This document shows positions 7,001-15,047 of a DNA stretch of 55,837 bases, piece by piece. The translations under genes and the position numbers were made by a program. How positions within the stretch are numbered: the first letter of the stretch is position 1; each line of letters starts with the position of its first letter. The notes under the pieces were generated by a model that was given only the letters and a program-made list of their open reading frames with translations, was not told the origin of the DNA and made no database searches. The stretch comes from Holophagales bacterium (lineage in GTDB: Bacteria; Acidobacteriota; Thermoanaerobaculia; UBA5066). Location: positions 1-55,837 of the forward strand of contig JADJVF010000027.1 in NCBI GenBank assembly GCA_016716705.1, written 5' to 3'.

Positions 7001-9121
7001 TCAGGGCCGTTTGCCCGTGAGGATCACGACGGATCTCGGCCCCACCTCGAGCCGCTGCGGATCGACGAGAAGCGGCTCCCTGCCTTCCTCGAAGACGTCT
7101 CCGGGCGGTTCCCGGTACGTGTCGGCCAGCAGGTGCCACCGGCGCCCCTCGGAGGGGGGTGTCAGCTCGATCCGGTGCGTCTCGTGGTGCGCGTTCGTGA
7201 CGACGTAGACGTCGTCCCCCCGTGCGGGGTCCTTCAGGTGCATTCCGAGACACGTCGCGCCCTGCGACCAGTCAGGCCGGAACGGCGTGTGCCCGTGCCA
7301 CGTCACCGGGGCCGAGCCCGGCCCTTCCGGGACGAAGCTCCGGCGACGCAGGAGCGGGTTGCCCTTGCGGAAGCGGATGAGGGTCCTGACGAACCTCACC
7401 AGGTCGGCGTTCCTCTCGACGAGGTCCCAGTCGATCCAGGAGATCTCGTTGTCCTGGCAGTAGGCGTTGTTGTTCCCTCCCTGCGTCCGCCCCGCCTCGT
7501 CCCCGGAGAGGATCATCGGCACGCCCTGCGACACGAGGAGGAGCGCGAAGGCGTTACGGGCCATCCGGCGACGGAGCCGCTCGACCTCCGACGGCGCGCC
7601 GGGCCCTTCGTAGCCGCAGTTCCAGGAGTGGTTGTCGTCGCCGCCGTCGCGGTTTCCCTCGCCGTTCGCCTCGTTGTACTTGTGCGAGTACGTGAAGAGG
7701 TCGGCGAGCGGGAAGCCGTCGTGGCTCGTGACGAAGTTGATGGAGTGGTGCGGCGCGCGGCCGCCTCCCTGGTAGAGGTCGGCGCTCCCCGAGAGGCGCG
7801 TCGCCAGGAGCGACACCATCCGCCGTCTCCCTTCAGGAATCGGCGGAGGTCGTCGCGATAACGCCCGTTCCACTCGGCCCAGCGCCCCCAGTTCGGGAAG
7901 TGGCCCACCTGGTAGAGGCCGGCCGCGTCCCACGCCTCGGCGATGAGCTTCGTGTTCGCCAGGACCGGATCGGCCGCGATCCTCTCCAGGAGCGGCGGGT
8001 TCGTCAGGACCGAGCCGTCCCGCCCGCGCCCGAGGATCGACGCGAGGTCGAAGCGGAAGCCGTCGACGTGCATCTCCGTCACCCAGTATCGGAGGACGTC
8101 GAGGACGAGGTTCCTCACGACGGGGTGGTTGCAGTTGAACGTGTTCCCGCAGCCCGAGAAGTTCGCGTAGCGCCCCTCGCCGTCGAGGATGTAGTACGTC
8201 GAGTTGTCGAGGCCCGCGGAAGGAGTGCGTCGGCCCCTTCTCGTCCCCCTCGCCCGTGTGGTTGAAGACGACGTCCAGGATCACCTCGATCCCCGCTTCG
8301 TGGAGCGCCTTCACCATCTCCTTGAACTCGTCGACGACGGCACCCGCCTCGGTGCTCGCGCCGTAGGCCGAGCGGGGCGCGAAGAAGGAGATCGGGTGGT
8401 ATCCCCAGAGGTTCCTGAGCCGCTCGCCCGTGAACGGGTTCCGCCTCTCGTTGTCGTTCTCCTCGAACTCCGTCACCGGCATCAGCTCGACCGCCGTGAC
8501 GCCGAGGTCGAGGAGGTACGGGATCTTCTCGACGAGCCCCCGGAAGGTCCCCGGATGGGCGACACCCGATGAGGAATGCCGCGTGAAGCTCCGGACGTGG
8601 AGCTCGTAGATGACCGAGTCGGCGAGGTGCCGGTCGATCGGCTGGTCGAAGCCCCAGTCGAACTCCTTCGAGGCCACGACTCCCCGCCGCGCCCGCACGC
8701 CCTCCCACGCCGTCTCCTCGCCGGGGCTGGGGGGCGCGCCCCACTCGGCCGCGCCCGCCACGGCCCGCGCGTACGGGTCGAGGAGGAGCGACGTCCCGTA
8801 GCGGTGCCACGGCGCCCCCGGCTCGACGGATCGCTCCGCTCGCCAGGCCCAGGCCACGGTCGGGTCGAGGCCCCGAAGGAGCGCGTGCCAGACGTCCCCG
8901 GTCCGGTTGTAGCGCGGGTCGAGCGGGAACTCGGCAGCGGGCTGCTCTTCTCCCGGCGCGAAGAGGACGAGGGAGACCGCCGTGGCGTGGCGGGCGTAGA
9001 CGGAGAAGTTCACGCCTCGCCCGGTCGGCGTCGCGCCGAAGGGAATCGGGTGGCCCCTCAGGACGGCGAAATCCGGCGAGATGAGGTCGAGGAAGCTCGG
9101 GGAAGGACGCGAAGAGGCCAT
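7001..9121 (-). CDS. glgX: Glycogen debranching enzyme GlgX, with two compensating frameshifts
   Basis: GH13 isoamylase-type enzyme that cleaves alpha-1,6 branches of glycogen. The N-terminal CBM48 domain (GHPIPFGATPTGRGVNFSVYA) and GH13 start (SVIYELHVRSFTRH, VTAVELMPVTEF, VILDVVFNHTGEG) are in frame. At about 8213 an extra G in CGCGGGCCTC shifts the frame, and at about 7822 one base is missing, restoring it. The 130 codons between are intact in another frame (VRNLVLDVLRYWVTEMHVDGFRFDLASILGR, LIAEAWDAAGLYQVG), and contain the nucleophile Asp and acid Glu. Repaired length is 706 residues, normal for GlgX. After the second site the frame runs on with INFVTSHDGFPLADL, which carries the third catalytic Asp, to GQVGPRSVVIL-like C-terminal beta domain. 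If the shifts are real the enzyme is dead; two mutually correcting single-base changes more likely mean sequence error. Confidence 0.88.
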   Translation of the reverse strand: MASSRPSPSFLDLISPDFAVLRGHPIPFGATPTGRGVNFSVYARHATAVSLVLFAPGEEQPAAEFPLDPRYNRTGDVWHALLRGLDPTVAWAWRAERSVEPGAPWHRYGTSLLLDPYARAVAGAAEWGAPPSPGEETAWEGVRARRGVVASKEFDWGFDQPIDRHLADSVIYELHVRSFTRHSSSGVAHPGTFRGLVEKIPYLLDLGVTAVELMPVTEFEENDNERRNPFTGERLRNLWGYHPISFFAPRSAYGASTEAGAVVDEFKEMVKALHEAGIEVILDVVFNHTGEGDEKGPTHSFRGPRQLDVLHPRRRGALRELLGLREHVQLQPPRREEPRPRRPPILGDGDARRRLPLRPRVDPRARAGRLGPDEPAAPGEDRGRSGPGEHEAHRRGVGRGRPLPGGPLPELGALGRVERALSRRPPPIPEGRRRMVSLLATRLSGSADLYQGGGRAPHHSINFVTSHDGFPLADLFTYSHKYNEANGEGNRDGGDDNHSWNCGYEGPGAPSEVERLRRRMARNAFALLLVSQGVPMILSGDEAGRTQGGNNNAYCQDNEISWIDWDLVERNADLVRFVRTLIRFRKGNPLLRRRSFVPEGPGSAPVTWHGHTPFRPDWSQGATCLGMHLKDPARGDDVYVVTNAHHETHRIELTPPSEGRRWHLLADTYREPPGDVFEEGREPLLVDPQRLEVGPRSVVILTGKRP

Positions 9122-9243
9122 GGGATTTCTGTGCCTTTCGACACTCCTGAGGATAACGGCTTACGGCCTGCCGTAGACTCCCCGGGACCCACGGGGCCGC
9201 GGCCCGGTTCCACCGGCCGGACACCGCCCCCGCAGGAGGACAG

Positions 9244-11109
9244 ATGCGAACGAAGCTCCCCCACCTCGCCCTCGCCCTCGCGGCGCTTCTATTCGTGCCT
9301 GCCGGCGAGGCGGACTCGGCGCCCGCCCGGCACTCTCACCAGCTGACCGCCGCAGGCGCGGGCGACGTTTACGTCCGCGCCCTGCGTAACGGCCGGCTCG
9401 TCTGCCGCGACGCGACGCCGGAGGAGCGCCAGGTCCTCGACCGGAGCACGACGTCCCTCCCGCTCCACGTCATCTCTCCCCTGAGAACCCTGTCGGCCCG
9501 CGCAGCCGGGCTCACGCTGACGCTCCGGGCGACGGACCAGCTCGAAGCGAATCCCGAGGCGAAGGCCGCCTTTCTGAAGGCCGCCGACATCTGGATGTCC
9601 AAAATCAGCACTCCGGTGACGGTGATCATCGACGTCGATTTCGGGACGACCAGCTTTGGCACTGAATTCGAAGCGAACGTCATCGGCTCCACGAGGTCTC
9701 AGGGTCTCGGCGCGGACGATCTCTACGCCGACCTCGCCGCCGCCTTGCAGGCCCACCGGTCGGCGACGCCTGCCTTCCCGGCCGGCCAGCTGCCCACCGA
9801 CCTCGGCTCGACCCAGGCCGGTTACAGCCCGAGCGCCCTGCTTCGGGCGATCGGCTTCATCGACCCGGTCGCGGACCCGGTCAAGGAGTCCGACTGGGGA
9901 AACCCGCCCAGGATCGGCTTCAACTCGGCCATCCGCTTCGACTTCAACCCTGACGACGGGATCAGCCCGGGCCGGTACGACTTCGTGTCGACCGCGGTGC
10001 ACGAGATCGGGCACGTCCTCGGCTTCTCTTCGTACGCGGGCTTCACCGAGTACGATTCGACCGCTTCTCTCAGCTTCTCCATCTGGGACCTCTTCCGCTT
10101 CCGTCCCGGCGTGACCGCCCAGACGTTTCCCAGCGCCAACCGCATTCTCTCTTCCGGCGGCGAGCAGGTCTTCTTCGAGGGGGCGACCTCGCTCGCGCTC
10201 TCGACCGGCCGGCCCGACGGCACCGGAGGCGACGAATTCCAGTCGAGCCACTGGAAGGCCGACGAACTGAGCGGGACGTACATCGGCGTCATGGACCCGT
10301 CGATCGCTCCCGGGGAGAAGGACGAGATCACGTCGAACGACCTCCTGGCCCTCGAGGTCATGGGCTGGACGATCGGTTCCGGATCCGCGATGCCCTACTC
10401 CTGGATCCTCCCCTCTTCCGCGAAGTCCCCGGGCCAGGGAGGCGCCTACTACACGACGGCCCTCTCCATCGCGAACCGCGGAGCGGCCGAGGCCCGATAC
10501 ACCATGAAGTTCCTCGGACACGACGCCGACGGAACGAACGGGCCGAAGTCCCTCGAGTACACCCTCGGCTCGAACCAGTCGGTCACCTACGAGGACGTCC
10601 TCGGTTCCGTCTTCGGCCAGCCGGACCGCTCCTACGGTGCGATCCAGGTCAACGCGAACGTCTCGACCCTCTCCGTCCTGGGACAGACGGCGACACCCGT
10701 CCTCACCGACTGGGCGAGCTGCGTCTCGACCGGCTCATTCGGGCAGTCGGTCCCGGCCTTCGCGACGACCGACCTGGTCAGCGCGGGCTCGCCGAAGGTG
10801 ATCGTCGGCGTCCGCGAAGACGCGACGTTCCGGACGAACCTCATCCTGACGAATGCCGGGACCGCGAACGTCGTCGTGTCGGCCACGCTCTTCGCACCCT
10901 CCGGCGCCGTCCTCGGCAGCGCCACCTGGACGCTCCCGCCGCTCGGAATGACCCAGAAGACCCAGTTCGCCCGCGAGCTCGGCGCCACCGGCGACGTGCG
11001 CGATGCGAACGTTCTCCTCTCGACGTCGACCTCCGGCGGCTCTTTCGCCGCCTACGCCGCCGTCATCGACAAGACCACGAACGACCCGCGGACGCTTCTC
11101 CCGAGGTAA
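9244..11109 (+). CDS. Secreted zinc metalloprotease (NF038122-like)
   Basis: 621 residues with a signal peptide ending near PAGEADSA. The catalytic zinc motif HEIGHVLGF (in STAVHEIGHVLGFSSY) lies near residue 255, preceded by a region on Leu/Ala-rich helices (TPVTVIIDVDFGTT) and followed by GVMDPSIAPGEKDEITSNDLLALEVMGW, the segment that closes metzincin-like and PEP-CTERM-associated metalloproteases of this type. After about residue 385 the C-terminal ~235 residues are beta-sandwich-like (YYTTALSIANRGAAEARYTMKF, RTNLILTNAGTANVVVSATLF), probably adhesion or substrate-binding domains. No sorting signal is seen at the end, so release from the cell is likely. AGGAGGA (9234-9240) just before the ATG supports the start. 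It is divergent from glgX with a 122-base spacer. Confidence 0.82.
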   Translation: MRTKLPHLALALAALLFVPAGEADSAPARHSHQLTAAGAGDVYVRALRNGRLVCRDATPEERQVLDRSTTSLPLHVISPLRTLSARAAGLTLTLRATDQLEANPEAKAAFLKAADIWMSKISTPVTVIIDVDFGTTSFGTEFEANVIGSTRSQGLGADDLYADLAAALQAHRSATPAFPAGQLPTDLGSTQAGYSPSALLRAIGFIDPVADPVKESDWGNPPRIGFNSAIRFDFNPDDGISPGRYDFVSTAVHEIGHVLGFSSYAGFTEYDSTASLSFSIWDLFRFRPGVTAQTFPSANRILSSGGEQVFFEGATSLALSTGRPDGTGGDEFQSSHWKADELSGTYIGVMDPSIAPGEKDEITSNDLLALEVMGWTIGSGSAMPYSWILPSSAKSPGQGGAYYTTALSIANRGAAEARYTMKFLGHDADGTNGPKSLEYTLGSNQSVTYEDVLGSVFGQPDRSYGAIQVNANVSTLSVLGQTATPVLTDWASCVSTGSFGQSVPAFATTDLVSAGSPKVIVGVREDATFRTNLILTNAGTANVVVSATLFAPSGAVLGSATWTLPPLGMTQKTQFARELGATGDVRDANVLLSTSTSGGSFAAYAAVIDKTTNDPRTLLPR

Positions 11110-11147
11110 CGGACAGAATCGGTCCCGGGCGCACCGCACGCCGAGCC

Positions 11148-11184
11148 GAGCCCCGTCCTGCGAAAGCGGGGCGGGGCTCTTCGC
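11148..11184. terminator. Possible bidirectional terminator
   Basis: GAGCCCCG (11148-11155) pairs with CGGGGCTC (11172-11179) with some further internal GC pairing, in the gap between the convergent metalloprotease and nitronate monooxygenase genes. A good T-run is lacking. Confidence 0.4.
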
Positions 11185-11185
11185 T

Positions 11186-12193
11186 TCAGGCTCCGGCCGC
11201 GTCGCGGTACGCCGCGGCGAATCCCGCCATCACCTCGGCCACCGGGAGAACCGAGTCGATCTCGCCGACGCTCTTCCCCGCCTGCCAGGCGTCCTTCGTC
11301 GAGCTCCCCTTCCGGATCGCCTCCTTCAGCTGCCAGAACGAGCGGACGGAGTACCAGGCGCGCATCCAGTGCTTCGTCGTCCGCCCCTTGAGGAGGAGAC
11401 GACCAAAGGGACCCGCCTTCGTCCCGATCCGGTCGACGTACGGCGTCCGGATGACGGCGAGCGGAACGCCGGTGATCCGCTCGGTGAGGACGATGTCGTC
11501 CTCCTTCGCGCGCAGGATCGCCTGCTTGTAGTCGTCGTGCGAGTCGCACTCGGCGGTCGCGATGAAGCGGGTTCCCATCTGGACGCCTTCGTAGCCGAGG
11601 CCGAGCGCCCGTGCGAACCCGGCCGGATTGCCCACACCGCCGGCGCAGAGGAGGGGGACGCCGAGGGAACCGAGGTCCTCGACGAGCTGCTCGGGAGAGC
11701 GGTATCCGGCGTGCCCCCCCGCGCGGTTGTTGACGCAGAGGAGACCGTGGACGCCTCCCTCGAGCGCCTTCTCGGCCCACTTCCGGTCGACGACGTCGTG
11801 GTAGACGATGCCGCCGAACGGACGGACCCTCTCGACGACCCACGCCGGGTTGCCGAGGGCCGTGACGAAGAAGCGGACGCCGTGCTCCAGCGCGACGTCG
11901 ACGTACTCCTCCATCCGCTTCCGGTAGACGCGCGAGAGGGACTTCTCGGTCAGGACGTTCAGGCCGATGGGCTTCTTCGTGAGGCTGCGGATCTTCTCGA
12001 GCCCCTTCCGGAACTCGTACTTACTCGAAAAGACGAGCGAGAGCGGCTGGACGATGCCGATCCCGCCCGCCTCCGAGACGGCGGCGACGAGCTCCGGGTT
12101 CGAGCAGGGGTACATCGCCCCGCAGACGACGGGGATCTCGATGCCCGCGTGCTCGAGGAACCGGTTCGGGCTCACTTCGCCACTGTGGGTCAC
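11186..12193 (-). CDS. Nitronate monooxygenase / 2-nitropropane dioxygenase family protein
   Basis: 335 residues from a GTG at 12193 that overlaps the stop of the upstream DUF4442 gene as GTGA. The open frame continues upstream, but that part is the out-of-frame DUF4442 sequence. TIM-barrel FMN enzyme: VVCGAMYPCSNPELVAAVSEAGGIGIVQ at the N-terminus, PIGLNVL, the FMN/substrate region VNNRAGGHAGYRSPEQL, phosphate-binding LLCAGGVGNPAGFARALGLGYEGVQMGTRFIATAE. Family members oxidise alkyl nitronates or act as flavin-dependent oxidases on unsaturated acyl compounds; the real substrate is not predictable. The coupling to a hotdog-fold DUF4442 protein hints at acyl-CoA or lipid chemistry. Confidence 0.85.
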   Translation of the reverse strand: MTHSGEVSPNRFLEHAGIEIPVVCGAMYPCSNPELVAAVSEAGGIGIVQPLSLVFSSKYEFRKGLEKIRSLTKKPIGLNVLTEKSLSRVYRKRMEEYVDVALEHGVRFFVTALGNPAWVVERVRPFGGIVYHDVVDRKWAEKALEGGVHGLLCVNNRAGGHAGYRSPEQLVEDLGSLGVPLLCAGGVGNPAGFARALGLGYEGVQMGTRFIATAECDSHDDYKQAILRAKEDDIVLTERITGVPLAVIRTPYVDRIGTKAGPFGRLLLKGRTTKHWMRAWYSVRSFWQLKEAIRKGSSTKDAWQAGKSVGEIDSVLPVAEVMAGFAAAYRDAAGA

Positions 12194-12688
12194 GTGGGTC
12201 TCGTGGGTCTCGCGGGGCCGACGAGCCACCGCGCCGCCGCCTTCGCCACGACGTCCCCCGCGGCGTTGCGGACGACCGCCTCCACCTCCACCTCGCGCCT
12301 CTCGTTCGTCTTCGGCGGCTCGATCGAGCACTCCGACGTGAGCGTGCCGCGCGCCTTCCTGCCGTACTCGATCGTCAGACGGGTCAGGATCGCGCGGGCG
12401 TCGTCGGGGAGGCCGGTGTTGAGGGCGAGGCCGGTGGAGAGCTCGGCGAGGTTCATGAGGGCGACGGCGTGGATGGAGTCGAGGTGGTTCCTCACCTTCC
12501 GCCCGTCGCGCAGCTCGACCCGCGCGTGACCCGGGAGCGAGCTCGCGGACGATGGCCCCGATGGAGCCGGAGTAGGGGACCATCCGGCCGAGCGCCCAGC
12601 TGAAGAGCCGGTCTCCCGCAGGGAGCTTCTGGAAGCGGCTCCAGGCGTCGCGGATCGCGCGTCCGGGCGACGTCGCCTTCTTCGTCAT
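12190..12688 (-). CDS. DUF4442 (hotdog-fold) protein, one frameshift
   Basis: Starts at ATG 12688 with GAGGAG just upstream: MTKKATSPGRAIRDAWSRFQ, followed by GDRLFSWALGRMVPYSGSIGAIVRELAPG. At about 12531 an extra G in CCCGGGTCAC shifts the frame; dropping it gives HARVELRDGRKVRNHLDSIHAVALMNLAELSTGLAL, continuous with the C-terminal half found in the second frame and ending at TGA 12190. The repaired protein is 165 residues, the usual DUF4442 size. DUF4442 proteins have a thioesterase-like hotdog fold (YiiD/PaaI relatives), with the N-H-x-D-S-I-H-A-V-A motif acting at the helix that faces the acyl chain. Activity is unproven. It is coupled to the downstream nitronate monooxygenase. Confidence 0.75.
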
Positions 12689-12789
12689 CTCGTCTCCTCG
12701 CCTTCTCGTCTCCCCGCCTCCACCCGCGCCGCCGGGTCCCGGCTGCGCTGCGGCATTCTGCACGAACCCGCATAGACTCCGCGCCCACC

Positions 12790-13746
12790 GTGCTCCTGCC
12801 GCCGACGCCCGCCGCCCTCCGCCGCGCCGCCGCCGCGCTGAAGCGGGGCGAGCCGGTCGCCTTCCCGACGGAGACGGTCTACGGCCTCGGGGCCAACGCC
12901 CTCGACCCGGAGGCGGTGCGGAGGATCTTCGAGGCGAAGGGGCGCCCCGACGACAACCCGCTCATCGTCCACGTCACGGGCCTGCCGATGGCCCGCAGGC
13001 TCGTGAAGGAGCTTCCGCCGGAGGCCCGGGCGCTCGCGGCACGCTTCTGGCCGGGGCCGCTGACGATCGTCCTCCCGAAGCGAAGGAGCGTCCCCGACAT
13101 CGTGACGGCGGGCCTCCCGACCGTCGCCGTCCGCGTCCCCGACCACCCCGTCGCTCTCGCCCTCATCGAGGCCGCAGGCGTCCCGATCGCCGCGCCGAGC
13201 GCGAACCGCTCGGGCCGTCCGAGCCCGACCCGCGCCGCGCACGTCGCTGCGGACTTCCCCGGCCTCCTCGTCCTCGACGGCGGCCCCGCCCGGCACGGCC
13301 TCGAGTCGACCGTCGTCGCCCTCGGCGACCCGCCGCGCGTCCTGCGCCTCGGGGCGATCCCGTTCGAAGAGCTGCGAAAAGTCCTCCCCGATCTCGTCGT
13401 CGCGACGAAGGCCCGTGCTCGCGCGGAGAGCCCCGGGATGAGGCATCGCCACTACGCCCCGGCCCGGCCGCTCGTCCTCTTCCGTCGCTCACGCGCGGCG
13501 CTCCGCGAGGCGCTCGCGGCCGACCCGAAGGGCCTCCTCCTCTGCGCCGACGCCGACGCGCCGCTCTTCCCGGGAAGACGGCCCGTCAAGCTCGGCGGAA
13601 CGCCCGTGGAGATCGCCCACGGCCTCTTCGACGCCCTCCGGACCGAGCGCCACGGGAGCGTCCTCCTCGCCTACGCACTCCCCCGTCGGGGCCTCCTGCG
13701 GGCCGTCATGGACCGCCTCGAGCGCGCCGCAATCCGGATCGTCTGA
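12790..13746 (+). CDS. tsaC: L-threonylcarbamoyladenylate synthase (Sua5/YrdC)
   Basis: 318 residues from GTG 12790. Makes threonylcarbamoyl-AMP from threonine, bicarbonate and ATP, the first step of tRNA t6A37 modification. YrdC domain: GEPVAFPTETVYGLGANAL, the KGRPDDNPLIVHV motif, LTIVLPKR, and PSANRSGRPSPTRAAHV. The longer Sua5-type C-terminal domain follows a linker marked by ESPGMRHRHYAPARPLVLF, so this is the two-domain Sua5 form, not short TsaC. It begins about 100 bases from the divergent DUF4442 gene and converges on the phosphatase gene. Confidence 0.92.
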   Translation: MLLPPTPAALRRAAAALKRGEPVAFPTETVYGLGANALDPEAVRRIFEAKGRPDDNPLIVHVTGLPMARRLVKELPPEARALAARFWPGPLTIVLPKRRSVPDIVTAGLPTVAVRVPDHPVALALIEAAGVPIAAPSANRSGRPSPTRAAHVAADFPGLLVLDGGPARHGLESTVVALGDPPRVLRLGAIPFEELRKVLPDLVVATKARARAESPGMRHRHYAPARPLVLFRRSRAALREALAADPKGLLLCADADAPLFPGRRPVKLGGTPVEIAHGLFDALRTERHGSVLLAYALPRRGLLRAVMDRLERAAIRIV

Positions 13747-13789
13747 TGCCCCTCGGACGGGCTCTTTCGACGGGTCCTTCCGCCTCGAC

Positions 13790-14923
13790 TCAGCCGACGG
13801 GCAGGCGCCGGAGCACGGCGATGGAGACGTCGTCGCCGACCGGGCGCCGGTCCAGGAATGCGAGGACCTCCGCCGAGAGGGCCGCGGCCACGTCGGCGGC
13901 GGACCGGCCCGCCATCCGCGAGAGGATTGCCAGGATCCGGCCGTCCCCGAACTCCCGGCCGCTGGCGTCGCGCGCCTCGGGAAGCCCGTCGGAATGGAGG
14001 AGGAGCAGCTCCCCCGGTCCGAGCCGCCCCGTCTCGACGTCGTAGGACTGGTCCTGCTTGACCCCGAGCGGGTAGGCGCCCCGGCCAAAGCGCTCGAGGG
14101 CGCTCCCGGTCGTGCCGACCCTGAGGACCGGCGGGTGCCCGGCGACTGCGGCGACGAAGCTCCCGTCGGGCTGCAGGAGAAGGGACACGCCCGCGAAGAA
14201 CTGCCGCGGACCCGACGTGCGGCAGCTCCCGAGCCGGCAGAGGACCCGGTTCAGCGTCGCCAGGACTTCCCCCGGCGCAGGGTCCCTCTCGAGCTGCAGG
14301 CGCCACGCCGTGTGCGCGACCGCCATCACGAGGCCCGCCGCCATTCCGTGCCCCGAGGCGTCCCCGAAGAGGATCGCCAGGCCGCCGTTCTCGAGCGGCT
14401 GGAATTCGTAGAGGTCGCCGCCGACGGTGTTCGCGACGCGGTTGAAGGCCCCCAGCTCGAAGCCGGGAAGGGCCGGAAGCGACTGAGGGACGAGCTCGGC
14501 CTGGAGCTGCCGGGCCATCACGAGCTCGTCGCGGAAGCGGAGCTTGTCGACGAGCTCGAGGCCGAGGAGGAGGAGGAGCAGGACCGTGCAGACGAGGATG
14601 GTGAAGACGGCCCAGGCCGCTTCCGCGGGCCACCCCCCCGTAACGAGCTTCAGGAAGGTGATGACGAAGCCGACGAGGACGACGAGGACGACGAGCCGCC
14701 GGGTCGGCGAAAGGCGCCGGACGAGGCCGTGGAGGAGGGCGCTCGTCCTGAGCAATTCCCGCCGCCACCCCGGCCGTTCCCTTTCGATGGCCTCCCTGTG
14801 CTCGGAGATGAGGACCTCGCGCGCCTCGGCCCACTCGATCGAATAGAGGTCGGCGACGTCTCGAGAGTCGAAGGAGTCGACGGTTTCCCGGGCGAGGTCC
14901 ATCCAGGCGCTTCGCGTGGCCAT
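13790..14923 (-). CDS. Membrane-anchored SpoIIE/RsbU-type protein serine phosphatase
   Basis: 377 residues. N-terminal ~75 residues are cytoplasmic and charged; two membrane helices follow (LVVLVVLVGFVITFLKLV and AAWAVFTILVCTVLLLLLLG). The rest is a PP2C-like SpoIIE domain: VANTVGGDLYEF, ILFGDASGHGMAAGLVMA, VAGHPPVLRVG, LHSDGLPEARDASG and the closing GDDVSIAVLR, with the metal-binding Asp residues present. Such phosphatases usually dephosphorylate anti-sigma-factor antagonists or related switch proteins. No anti-sigma or STAS partner is encoded nearby, so its target is unknown. The ATG at 14923 opens MATRSAWMDLARETVD. Confidence 0.88.
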   Translation of the reverse strand: MATRSAWMDLARETVDSFDSRDVADLYSIEWAEAREVLISEHREAIERERPGWRRELLRTSALLHGLVRRLSPTRRLVVLVVLVGFVITFLKLVTGGWPAEAAWAVFTILVCTVLLLLLLGLELVDKLRFRDELVMARQLQAELVPQSLPALPGFELGAFNRVANTVGGDLYEFQPLENGGLAILFGDASGHGMAAGLVMAVAHTAWRLQLERDPAPGEVLATLNRVLCRLGSCRTSGPRQFFAGVSLLLQPDGSFVAAVAGHPPVLRVGTTGSALERFGRGAYPLGVKQDQSYDVETGRLGPGELLLLHSDGLPEARDASGREFGDGRILAILSRMAGRSAADVAAALSAEVLAFLDRRPVGDDVSIAVLRRLPVG

Positions 14924-14983
14924 CAGGTCTCTTGTACGTCCCGGACGGCAGGAGGTTCAAGGCCTCGCGACGCGAAACCCCTC

Positions 14984-15023
14984 GAAAAACAAAAAGAGGC
15001 CCGCGACGCCTTCGTCGCGGGCC
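14984..15023 (-). terminator. Rho-independent terminator after the cDPGS gene
   Basis: A perfect 10-bp stem, GGCCCGCGAC / GTCGCGGGCC (14998-15007 with 15014-15023), is followed on the minus strand by CTCTTTTTGTTTTT. One of the clearest terminators in the window. Confidence 0.9.
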
Positions 15024-15047
15024 TTCCGGGACCGGGGTCGGCCAGGA

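Noticed and set aside
4618..7020. An 800-codon plus-strand frame over the PIG-L gene
   Set aside because: Composition is shadow-like (Arg/Glu/Asp runs), while the minus strand encodes a clear, motif-bearing PIG-L protein.
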